The notes beneath the pieces were generated by a model. That model did not search any database. It was not told where the DNA came from and saw nothing but the letters and a program-made list of their open reading frames with translations. The position numbers were made by a program, and so were the translations under genes. Below, one piece after another: positions 1 through 9,586 of a stretch of 60,000 bases of DNA. Positions within the stretch are counted from its first letter, which is position 1. Each line of letters opens with the position of its first letter. Source of the stretch: Hydractinia symbiolongicarpus (Eukaryota; Cnidaria; Hydrozoa; Anthoathecata; Hydractiniidae); NCBI RefSeq assembly GCF_029227915.1, contig NC_079880.1:14962001-15022000 (forward strand). Reading direction: 5' to 3'.

Positions 1-710
1 TACCATCGTCACTTCTTATTCTGGTGGGTACGACTCTCAGTTGTTTGACTGCTTGCAGGTAATATTGCGCAATAACTACCAGTTGTTTATTTGTCTTCCC
101 TACTTCAGGCCATATTAATCTCCGCGGAAACCCATCTATAAAGCCGTGTACGCAAAAACCATAGGGCTTCAACTTGTCATAGCCATCGATGTGCCACATG
201 AAGCTTGGTCCTGGGACACTATATGTGCGACGGCGTAATCTTTTCTTTTTTCGTGCCTGGACTCCTTCAGGATCAAGATCTCTGACAATCTCCATCACAG
301 ATTGACGGGTAACAGGGATGCCTCGCGATCTTTCAATCCGCCAGATCTTTCTATATCCTAACAAAAGGAAAGTAATTTCCGTTTTATCATATGGCAATTT
401 TGAACATCAATTTCTAAAGTTAAAAATGACCACTATGTGGTGAATGAAGCATTAGCATTAAAAATCAATTACCTAACGCTTGTCCACTTCCACATAGTTC
501 AGAAATAAGGCTGTAGAGTTCTTGTTTGTTTTTATTGTCACCAGCTTTTCTTCTCAAACCAAGTTTCCACAGATCACATTTCAGTGTGGACAAACTGATA
601 TTTATACCATGATGCATGTAAAGAAATGACAGAAATTCGATGTTCGTGAAACTCATCGCAAAATACTTCGTTATCAGCTCCTCACGACTCAAAAAATGTA
701 TTGTCATCAT
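1..710 (-). CDS. Integrase-core (rve/DDE) domain gene, 5' part, two exons, cut by window edge
   Basis: Exon 1 runs 710 to 473 and exon 2 runs 357 to the window edge. The intron has a GT donor just below 473 and a TAG acceptor at 358-360; the split codon joins in frame (G|GA). Exon 1 carries a helix-turn-helix-like segment (HGINISLSTLKCDLWKLGL). Exon 2 has the start of an integrase catalytic core, with WHIDGYDKLKPYGF around the first Asp, then HGFIDGFPRR, and RSDDG near the expected second Asp. I know this class as intron-bearing integrase-like genes that are multicopy in fish and cnidarians. Two more degenerate relatives lie at 4.7-5.1 kb and 44.8-45.5 kb. The catalytic Glu and C-terminus are outside the window. 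Whether this copy is active cannot be judged. Confidence 0.72.
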
Positions 711-885
711 GTAAACATGGAAGGTACAGTTGTTGAGACGACATAGTTGTTACGTCCTTGTTGTTACCTTCTGCTGGTTTCACGCTTTTTTAGCAACATA
801 GTTATATTCATTGTTATATTGTGTAAAGTAAAGACCGTCATTGGTATACTCCTGACCAGAAGACAGTTATGCAAAATATGTTTGA

Positions 886-1200
886 AATTGTGTGAAAAAT
901 ACTGGAATTGCGTGAATTGTTTTTCGAATTGCGTGAATTGTTTTTCGAATTGCGTGAAGTAATTTTGGAATTGCGTGAAGTACTTTTGGAATTGCGTGAA
1001 GTACTTTTGGAATTGCGTGAAGTAATTTTGAAATTGCGTGAAGTAATTTTGGAATTGCGTGAAGTACTTTTGGAATTGCGTGAAGCACTTTTGGAATTGC
1101 TTGAAGTACTTTTGGAATTGCGTGAAGTACTTTTGGAATTGCGTGAAGTACTTTTGGAATTGCGTGAAGTACTTTTGGAATTGCGTGAAGTATTTTTGGA
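886..1200. repeat. 21-bp minisatellite, about 15 units
   Basis: A head-to-tail array with consensus AATTGCGTGAAGTACTTTTGG. The first units vary (TGTTTTTCG ends) and the later ones are nearly identical. Because 21 is a multiple of three, all frames stay open on both strands (for example a LREVLLE heptad on the plus strand). I regard these open frames as by-products of the array and not as genes. Confidence 0.95.
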
Positions 1201-1203
1201 ATA

Positions 1204-3555
1204 GAACAATGTGAGCCTTCCGGGCCATCGTACGGTTTAGTTGAACAAAATCCGCCTTGTTAAAAAACATAAAAATGAAAATCTGAAGAAGTATTTAGTA
1301 TCTCATCAAATAATATTAAAATAACAGTCTATAACAATATTTGTGATCAAATCCATAAGGCAGTTTTCATTCTTTTCCAATTTCACGAATATCAAGATAC
1401 GCACACAGCTGGCGTAAGACTAGGTCGCGAGGCCAGATCGGACTTTAAAAGTTGTGATGTTACGGCAATCGCTTCAATATCGGTCGAAGAAGGAGAAGAA
1501 AAAGCCGGCCGTTTTGATAAGATCTCGGATGTAATCCGTAATCTTAATTACGTCACTTCTTTTTTTAAAAACTTCAAAAGCTCGTAGCACTAAAGCTATA
1601 TTCAACAAAACTAATTAATTATTCACGGATTTTTAATTTAAAGAGGAATTGTTGAAGATGAATATTTTTGGTAAAAGATAATTATAACACCATAAGAGGC
1701 GACAGTATAGTTTGTCCCAGATATAATTGCGATGATGCGACGAGCGAAGAAAGATTTCTATTTTTATATTGTTATTGTTAGTCTGGATGTGCCATTAAAA
1801 AAATAGTAGCACTTCACCTTCTCAATAAAGGACATCGTTTCGCATGTGGAACGATCGGAATTTTAAGTTACGAGCACATGTCCCATAATGTCTGTTTTCA
1901 TCGGTTGGAACAAAATCCCGATAATTAATTGGCAGATAGACGCCGTTCAAGCTACATTGTACTGTCTAATATGAACCTCGTGGAGCCCACACGCTCTGGT
2001 TGTGGTTGATCAATAAGTTCCATTTTGTTAACAAGTGTCTCCAAACAGCAGGCAAACTTTTTTTATGTGAAGTGGATTGTGAAATTTGGATTCATAATAC
2101 TGAAAAATTATATTGTGGAAATAGCTTTTACAGTTGGTGCTTAACTTCTTTGCAATATGAGCAGTTGAAAGATTCAATACTTTCCCTGACTTGTCTTCTT
2201 GAAAAAAAAATTATTTTTCTTAAGAACAAGATCCAAATATCCATCTTTCGTCCCAATTTTCAGAGATATTTCAAAGTACTGTGATATGTCACTTAAAGAA
2301 AAAAGTGCATTTTTACAACATATAATTTTTGTGTAGCAAATGTAATAATGTCTTCACAAGTTTGAATGAGGTTTTGGTCAACTATGTATATTTAAAAAAT
2401 TCGAATTTATTGCCTGAGCAATGCCCACTGTATATTGCTCAAATCAACTGTTTTACGATTGCAGTGTAATAGATCAGTTAAATGTAAAGTGATGTATTAT
2501 CTGTGAAATTCAGTGAAGCCATAACGAGTGTCTCTAAGTTCCCGTCTCAAATCGTTATTGATCATCAATTTTTATTGATAGATTAGTTAGACATTTAGTC
2601 AGTCAGTTCACGTGTGCTATCAACAAAAATGATAACTGAATATGAACAGATGATTTACAAAATTTTTGCGTTTATTTGATTAATTGAGAAATTTATACGC
2701 AAACCATTCACGTTGTTGGTTTTTTGCAGTTTATATGAAGCTGACAATTGTAGCAAATTTATCAAATGATTTGGACCTGCAATTCAGTACAAAAAAACAA
2801 ACCAATTGCAAACGTGATGCATTAAAATAAGTTGAAATAAACAGTCGCATCGAAGGTAAAGATTTCTGTATTTAATTATCGTCATATGATACACCTGATA
2901 ATTATAAATCAAATAATGCTAAAACATAATCAATACTGTAACTGTGAATGATATCAACTTACTTAGTGAGAAAAAATATAAAAAGAATTCTAGAAAAAAA
3001 GTTAGACAAAATTTTCAATGGTTTTTATCATCAATTGCACCAAGAGAAAAGCATTCTTAGTGAAATGTTTAAATTTGAGCAGTTTATAAGTTCTGAATAT
3101 ATCAGTGGGACATATGTTTAAAAGCTTGGCCTCTGAAAACATCACCGAAACTACCGTCCAAAAAAAATTATTTCTGAAACTAAAATGATTCCTTCGACTG
3201 CCCCGCTAGAAATTACAAAACTTGACACAAGTTGAAGAAATGATCAGTTTACGAGCATTCCCTGTCGCGCAGGTTTATTTAAAACATAGATTTCGAACCA
3301 CAAGTTATGGGGGTCATGCTGTAACACTACCGCCTAATGTTTAGAAAGTTGCAAAATCCTACCTCGTATTCATGTTAGAATTTACATTTAAGGTAAAAAC
3401 CTAAAGCATTGTCAGTTTACAGTTAGACTGAAGATTGCTCATCCTGTCTTGGTGTGGCTGAAAACAAATAACCCTTTTTATCAGGACATTGAAATAGATT
3501 TTGCAAGAATAGAATGTTTGCAACAAAATGATTACATCCAAGTTAGTGAAAAGAA
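1204..3555. other. AT-rich stretch without a recognised gene
   Basis: No recognised domain is visible. A 94-codon plus-strand open frame at 2000-2284 shows no known motif and is probably chance. Confidence 0.5.
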
Positions 3556-3559
3556 AATA

Positions 3560-3775
3560 ATTTACAAAAAGGTGGCTAGCCACCGCAATGATGAACTCAA
3601 GCTGTTAGGTCTTTGAAAATAAGCTAGAGGTTGTACTCCTCTAGAGAACATGCCTCTAAAAGCACAATTCTCCCTTTTTTCAAGGAATTAATTAAAAAAA
3701 AAATTAAAAAAAGGACACAACACATGGCAGGTAGGTTTCGATATTGTTGTAAATAATAAAAGCAAAAAAGATCAG
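3560..3775 (-). repeat. 3' end of dispersed repeat family 2
   Basis: Reverse-strand copy of the module also seen at about 23.9-24.3, 29.9-30.3 and 35.1-35.5 kb. It has the terminal palindrome GGTGGCTAGCCACC (3571-3584), the hairpin with arms AGAGG/CCTCT around a short loop, and the conserved CCTTG...AAGGGAGAATTGTG segment. In the 23.9 kb copy this module follows a USP fragment, so it is probably the 3' end of that element family. Confidence 0.85.
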
Positions 3776-3784
3776 TCTAATTAT

Positions 3785-4074
3785 TATGAAGGACCAACCG
3801 GCCTTCAAAAACAACGAAATATGTAAGAGATGGCATATTTACTGATGATTCGGGCCACATCTCGATAACGGTGTGGGCACTTATCATCGAATTCGTGGAT
3901 GGAAAAAGTTGCTCAATAACAAATCTGGTATTACAAAAAAAGTGCGGTATGAATCTGAGTAGGCCCACTTCAACTATTGTCAAATCGATAGATGAGGGCA
4001 TTAAAATTGACTTGTCAAAAATACCTATTGTTAAAGGCATATTACTAACACTATCATATTCCCTTAGAAACTAA
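3785..4074 (+). pseudogene. RPA-like OB-fold fragment
   Basis: A plus-strand frame holds DGIFTDDSGHISITVWAL followed by a second half with ITNLVLQKKCGMNLS and a conserved threonine-rich stretch. This is the layout of a replication protein A type OB fold (a 'V.D..G.I.L..W' strand pair, then 'Y..TNL...'). The frame is broken upstream by a stop near 3822. It resembles the longer RPA-like ORF at 47.9-48.9 kb. In animals such extra RPA-like genes are often multicopy and linked to transposons; that link is inference here. Confidence 0.5.
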
Positions 4075-4534
4075 GTGTTAAAGTGACATCATCAACAGTA
4101 TAAAAATTGTGTTGGACATCAAAAAATGTTGAGGATTACCTCAAACTTACAAAAAAATAATAAAAATAAGACGCGCAATTAATGTACAACTATTACGGCT
4201 TTTTTCCACTTTCAAGAATTCGTTCGCGCGAACAAAATTTTTATCGTTTTTGCTGGTCTTTCGTTGGTTTTCGCTTTCAAGGACAAAAAAAAAGTTGAAA
4301 CACTTTCTTTTTGTTTGCTTATGCAGATAAATTCGCTAAAGTGGAAAACAGATTTTATGTGGTTTATATTTAAAACTCTTGCAATGCGACATTGATTCTA
4401 TTGTATAACAGTAAAAACATCCACATCTTTTACATTTTCCAAAGTTTTTTGCCCTCTTCTGTACGCGTTATCAAAAACAGGCTGTTTATGCGGATTATCC
4501 TGCACTACCGTGCTCTTTAGTCAAGTCCAGTTTG

Positions 4535-4675
4535 TATAAATATGGCGCACTCTGGCAAATAGCGTCAGAGTGCTTTTATTATCGTGAAGATCAGAGATTT
4601 ATTATTATTCTTACACAGTCCTTTTTATTCATTCCAAATATTGGTCCACCGAGCCGGATCGGCGAAAAGTTGTGG
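4535..4675 (+). promoter_or_regulatory. Possible LTR/leader remnant: TATA box, hairpin and LTR-end-like motif
   Basis: A TATAAATA box at 4535-4542 is followed by a hairpin (GCACTCTG 4547-4554 with CAGAGTGC 4566-4573). About 70 bases further on is TTGGTCCACCGAGCCGGATC (4641-4660), a motif I associate with the LTR/leader junction of BEL/Pao-type elements. I found no paired LTR and no BEL pol nearby, so this may be a solo LTR. The integrase fragment downstream belongs to a different family. Confidence 0.35.
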
Positions 4676-4735
4676 TAATTAAATATTTAAGCCTGCAAGT
4701 TTTTATTTTACATGTGGTAAGAAAATTAAAAATGG

Positions 4736-5079
4736 TTGATGTTGAAAGAAAAATACGTGCACGTACGCATTGTTAGACACTATTTGATACAGCCGTTAAA
4801 AATGTTTACACAAATTTTGAAGAAGATAAATTGGATTTTTTTTCACGATGTCATGTTTAATCTTGTGCCTGAACAGTTACAGGAGCGGCGTCCAGGGCAG
4901 AAGGTCAAACAAAAGAGAGAAAATGTTACATCGAAAGGATCTGACTGGGTATTATCACTGGATGGCAATGATAAGTTAATGGGGTTCCAAAACTGGACCT
5001 TTCCCTTGGCGATCTATGGTTGCATCGACACATGAAGCAGAAAGATTCTATGGCTAAAGGTTTGGGTAATCAATTAACA
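4736..5079 (+). pseudogene. Integrase-core pseudogene fragment with a premature TGA
   Basis: The frame contains GSDWVLSLDGNDKLMGFQNW then AIYGCIDT, the first catalytic block of the integrase family also seen at 44.8-45.5 kb. After IDT comes a TGA, and the same frame continues as SRKILWLKVWVIN up to a TAA. The 45 kb paralogue has Trp at the stop position (IDTWSRKI), so the TGA most likely arose from a Trp codon. The second Asp and the catalytic Glu are absent, so this is a truncated copy. Confidence 0.7.
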
Positions 5080-5159
5080 GTAAAATAAACTACCGCTAGC
5101 ATTGTGCCTCCTGTCAGTAAAAATACAAGCAAAAACAATTATCTACTAAAAACCCACTC

Positions 5160-5280
5160 AACCTGTTAGGTCTTGAGGTTTAGAGGCTTTGTTCCTCCAA
5201 AGTTACTGCCAAGAAGACAGTTAAACTTCCCTTTGTAGGATCCCAATATCTGTAAAATAAAATTTAAAAAAATGCACACA
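5160..5280 (-). repeat. Diverged copy of family 2 3' region
   Basis: This segment contains the CCTGTTAGGTCTTG, AGAGG...CCTC hairpin and CTTCCCTTTG blocks of the family 2 3' region in reverse orientation, without a clear terminal palindrome. Confidence 0.5.
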
Positions 5281-5332
5281 CACAACAAAGATTGCACAAT
5301 AGCAACCTTGACACCAAAGCCTCAACCAAGGG

Positions 5333-6199
5333 GTGTTATCCAGGCGGGGAACCTCTAATCCGAGATCCACTAAGTGGTCATCAGGAGGCCCTGGAATCCT
5401 CTTCTGTCATCAAATGTTCTTTAATCCGCGCAATCTATTGGCATATAAAACAAGGGTTGACTGGGGTAATAGGTTTTCAAAGTTGATGAACTTTTTCAGT
5501 ACAAAAGTATCTCATCTGGAAAGAAGAGTTGTGTTGAAACAGTTAAGATCATCCGATAGAAATAATAGTTTGCTCATGCTAGCACATGAATTAGAGTTAC
5601 TGTGTTATTTGGGTGTCCACCGTAATATCGTTGTCCAACTACGTCTAACTGAAATCTCTTTCTCAGTGGTTGCCAATGTTTCCAAAACGAATCTTTTTCA
5701 CTACTCTCAACTTCACCGTCATTTTACACTTGGTAAAGTCAAGTGGATCGTAAAGAACATCACATCGGCCTCCGAATTTCTACACTCAAAAAATATTATT
5801 TTAAATAACCTTACTGAATATTCCATTTATATTGAGGAAGGAGATAGAGTGCCAGTTATTGTTGACTTCTCTTGTGCATCTCACGTCGATAGGGCAAAGT
5901 TATTGTCCGAACGTTTCCAGAAAAGGCTTGCGAAAATGGATCACTTGCCAGCAGAAGTCATTTTAGGTAAACGAAAGCCGTCTTTTTCCTCAGACACTTA
6001 CAATTTCGGGTATTTGATGTGACATTTTTTTGTTAAAAGGGTCTCCGATAAAAAAGAAAAATCTATAGTGGAAAACATCGCACTCAGTCTGTTGAATACA
6101 GATGAAGATAAGTTCCCGCAAAAACATTACGAATTTCTACTCTACGTTTTAATGAATATATACACGTTCCTTTATAATGATGATAATGTCAGACTGTAA
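5333..6199 (+). pseudogene. Protein-kinase-fold (pseudokinase) fragment
   Basis: Kinase-like order: a VVLKQLR segment (candidate VAIK Lys), HRNIV, LHSKNIILNNL in place of the HRD catalytic loop (Asp replaced, Asn kept), IVDFS in place of DFG, an AEV (APE-like) segment and SDTYNFGYLM for the SD.YSFG block of subdomain IX. The frame meets a TGA at 6020-6022 and then stays open to 6199. The missing HRD Asp and altered DFG suggest no phosphotransfer even before decay. The first ~50 codons (5333-5480) show no kinase similarity and may not be coding. A different kinase fragment lies at 34.4-35.0 kb. Confidence 0.6.
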
Positions 6200-6479
6200 T
6201 TTCGTGTTAGAAACAGTAGATTTATTGTTTAGAACAATAGAGACTTAAGTATAAGGACCAGTCAGGTTAGCAAAACAAAATTTTTATTCTTATGACACAA
6301 ATCGTGTTTAATTCTTGCACATGTTTAATTGGCAAAGAATCAACAAGAATTAAAAACTTAATTATTTACTAAGATTGGATTAGCGGGAGTTGCTCGCCAA
6401 AGATTAAGGATTAAAGGCACACGGTAATGGCTATTCAATTAAAATTGTGATGCGCACAAACATGATGTTGCAGTTACTT

Positions 6480-6728
6480 CCTGCTTAAAGAACATGCAAC
6501 ACCAAGTTTTGAAACGGAAAAGCAGTAAACTTCATAACAGAAAACAGAAAATTGTTTTTTCCTTTATGTCAGAAACTTCACGTTTATCCTTTGCAGATTT
6601 AAAAAAAAACATGCAACATGGTGTCTCCTACAGGAAACATAATAACATCATATAAAAAAACAGTAAACATAGCAACAAGGTGTTTGATGTTTTCTTTATG
6701 TCAGAAATTTCACGTTCTCTTCTCGCAG
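6480..6728 (+). repeat. Tandem duplication of an intron 3' end
   Basis: Two similar blocks each run from an ACATGCAACA.. segment through CTTTATGTCAGAAA.TTCACGTT to a pyrimidine-rich TTTGCAG or TCTCGCAG. The second ends exactly at the acceptor of the BEN-like exon; the first looks like a duplicated, possibly cryptic acceptor. Confidence 0.55.
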
Positions 6729-6912
6729 ATATGCAGGAAACATAAAATTTCCCGCAGTGCACAGTTAGCTGCACTTGGGGGGAAATCAAGAACTGGAGCG
6801 GCATCATTACTTCTCGACTGCTTCTACAGCAAAACGGTGCAGCTCAATATGACTGTTAACGGCACATATGACAAGAAAAATATACATCCAACATTGTTGG
6901 AAGCAATCATTT
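6729..6912 (+). CDS. BEN-like domain exon
   Basis: The exon is flanked by a good acceptor (TCTTCTCGCAG) and donor (GTAAGC). It encodes CRKHKISRSAQLAALGGKSR, a small-residue/Leu-rich stretch (GAASLLLDCFYSK), then VNGTYDKKNIHPTLLEAII. The order 'LL..F......L..S..G....K..I.P..L.AI' is that of a BEN domain, a DNA- and protein-binding fold found in host regulators and in some transposon and virus proteins. No adjoining exon was identified, so it is partial. Alternative: an exon of an unrelated orphan family. Confidence 0.4.
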
Positions 6913-6959
6913 GTAAGCTTCTTTATTCCTTATATTATATATATATTTCTAAATTTTAG

Positions 6960-8040
6960 TCTTCCCAGTGTGACCTTGAATAGCCTAGAATTTTTTCCCA
7001 ACATTAATGTTTCGTTGTAATAATTAGGTAACTAACTATTAGCTTATATTTATCCAGGTTATGTGTGCAAAAATCATCAAGGTCAAACTGGCAATCATGA
7101 ATAAACTTTCCAGTTACCAGTCGAAGCGAAAGAGTAAAAGTAAACAACCTGCATAATTTAATCAAAACATTCGTAAGCCAATGCTGCCCGACAAGCAATT
7201 TTTTTCGGTGAATATTTTGAGAGCTTTATATGGAGGTATATATTTTTACAAGGGTATTTATAGGGTATATATAAGGTCTCCCATACTATCATTATTTGAA
7301 GTTTATTTGTTTCTGTTTGCATGCACACTACAGTCTGGTACTTATGCAACAATACCCCTTCCTTTCTATTTATATTTTGAAAATTTCTGTCCAGAATCCT
7401 TATAATATTAGAGACCTTAAATTTGGAATTGGACATGTTTCTGTACACATAATTTTAATTATTTATATTGTCCTTATAATTAAAGGAAATTTGTAAAGTT
7501 TTTAATGAAGAGTCCCCATACTATTAGAGATCTGAATTTTGAAATTACAAGGGTTTCGACCCATAGTCCTGAACCAAGGTGCCAAAAATGTTGAGCTCAG
7601 TCATCTCGTATTTAACAGGAACTAGACGTTACTTCCATCCGTAAAACTTTTCATGTGTCCTACTCAGTATAATCTCGTGTGACTGGGGTAATAATCAATA
7701 GTTATAGAAATCTGTAAAGAAATACGTGAAACCTACCGATCAGAATAGAAAAATAAATGTGTAGAAGCAGTAAAAACATATCATAAGAAAAATAGGAGAG
7801 CATAATATAAAATTATCAAATATAGTATTCAAGACTTAAATTGTGCACTTATGTTGATCGCTACCTCCAACATTTCATCTATACTAAGGGGGCGCTACCA
7901 AACACTACAACATGGATTCTTTGAATACTAAGACTAATCCCCTAAATACCATGTCTATGTTGACAAAGATCAAAATTAAAACACCAAGGTATTGATAAAC
8001 ATTACCATGTTTTGGCACTGCCACTGGCAATTGATGATGA
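6960..8040. other. AT-rich stretch, no recognised feature
   Basis: Several short open frames on both strands near 7000-7500 show no recognisable domain. Confidence 0.5.
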
Positions 8041-8045
8041 GGTGA

Positions 8046-8880
8046 CAAAACAGCTAGCTGTAATGATATTTCTTGTCTAATGACAGCTGGTTCTACTATA
8101 GTTAGAGGTAAACATTAAAGAGGCAGAAAAATACAACAGCGACAGAACAGAACATAACACAGAACAATAAATAATAAAGCAATTTAAAATCAATTACAAA
8201 TGAGATAAATAAAACTTATCATAACGTGAATATCCTTAAACGGATAAATTTAAAATTATTCTTAACAGAACGTGTTAAAGCTAAAACAAACAACTATTTG
8301 TGTGCCGGGACTTGTGACCCTGTGTGTAGCTTTCCACATGTGTTACGGAGCTCAAAAACCTAGCCTTACACAGATAATTGTTGCTGTGGACCTGCCTAAT
8401 GACAGTACCAGCCTGCAAAGCTTCTTCTAAGATGACTAAGGGTAGCAGGATTGTCTATCCTGAAAGCAAAGTGAGAAAACTCTGCCTTCCTACTGGACTG
8501 GGGTAATAAGTGGGATCTTCAAGTTCAAAGACAAGATATGATGTCAAGCCTCCTTGCTGTGATTCTTACAGTGTCTCGATACAAAGAGAGGAGTGAGCAA
8601 ACTCCGGTTTCACGGTACACTGACCAACGAAAATTCAGCTGGGGTAAATAAAACCGCTGGGGTCAAAGATACCCTCCCCCATACAAATAAGCTAACTTCT
8701 GAAAAAGAGAAGTGTGTATGACGAAGAATAATTCAAGTGGAATGTGTCTAATTGAGAAATACAGCGATCGTTGCATTTGAACCAGGTGTTTTGTTGGTCC
8801 TTAATGAAGGTCTAGTAATGACCTGCTTTTAATGTACCCGAGTGGTTAATGGTAGCGACCAAGTTGTACTTGTTGTTGAA
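8046..8880 (-). repeat. Family 1 3' region downstream of a USP fragment
   Basis: Reverse orientation. It has the terminal palindrome ACAGCTAGCTGT (8050-8061), followed on the minus strand by TTTTGTCACCTCATCATCA. Further in are the CCACATGTGTTACGG block, a hairpin with CAGG/CCTG arms around ATAGACAAT (8450-8465) and a GGAGTTTGCTCACTCC hairpin near 8590. The same blocks follow the USP copies at 27.5 and 43.2 kb. Confidence 0.85.
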
Positions 8881-8913
8881 AGACACATCGTCAGTTCGGT
8901 GAGATGGTACCTT

Positions 8914-9549
8914 TTAGACATGTTTTTTAGGCAAGAAGTTGACTAATTTGTTGTCTTTAAAAGAACACCCGTTTACTGATGTGTATCTTAACAATTGTAC
9001 AACAAGGAAGTCACTGCAATTAGAATTCTGAGTTTCAATTGTGGCCTCTTGATGCGATGAACACTGGGGGCAGAGCCACTTGTTGTCACCTAGAAGTTCC
9101 AGAGGTTGTAGAAATTCTGCTATTGACTTACACGTTGGCAAAATTAAAATTGAATCCTTTTGCTCCCTGGAAGTGGAAAAACAACAGGAGTTGCATGACG
9201 TTGTTGTCACAGTTGCAGACAGTAGATTGTCAACCAAAGGAGAAGATCCAATAAGTTCGTCAAAAACAACCTGAAGGCACATCTTGTTGGTGATTGTGAT
9301 AAAACGCGTTATTGTTAAGGCATGCATTGTGTTTTGCAGTGCTCGTAAGAAATGAGAAAGAACAATTGGTGAACGAGAGCGATTTGGTAGTGACATAATT
9401 AGGACTATAGACTTTACTAGAGGAGATGACAAAGAGGACTCTGATGGTAATCGAGACCAATGTCTTGGAAGAACCGTTAATGCTTTCAAAATGGAGTTTG
9501 CGTAGCATGTGTTCCCTTTGTTTATAAAATCAGCGTGGACGATGCTCAC
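8914..9549 (-). pseudogene. USP-type ubiquitin hydrolase fragment, copy 1
   Basis: A 211-codon open frame. The Cys box is near the N-terminus (DFINKGNTCYANSILKAL, nucleophile Cys in NTCY). It is followed by SSPLVKSIVL, a QQD-box region that is out of frame here (the alternative frame reads NHQQDVP), then VFDELIGSSPLVD, a Cys pair (SCNSC), WLCPQC as second half of the zinc site, and VVQLLRYTSVNGCSFKDN. The fragment ends before the catalytic His box. USP peptidases remove ubiquitin from proteins. This copy is broken by at least one frameshift and lacks the His. No nuclease-like segment lies upstream, where a Ty3 remnant begins instead. Confidence 0.82.
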
Positions 9550-9586
9550 CTCCTGTTTAAGTTCCTAGCTAAAGTTATGGTATTCC

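Noticed and set aside
886-1200. CRISPR-like array
   Set aside because: The units are contiguous with no unique spacers, and the sequence is eukaryotic.
764-1270. Long repeat-coding ORFs on both strands (FTQFQKY, TSRNSKS, LREVLLE patterns)
   Set aside because: All are different readings of one 21-base minisatellite; no start context, splice signal or non-repetitive domain supports coding.
2000-2284. 94-codon plus-strand ORF
   Set aside because: No recognised motif, and AT-rich composition in which a chance open frame of this size is expected.
9039-9274. Plus-strand ORFs across USP copy 1
   Set aside because: Antisense shadows of the minus-strand USP boxes.
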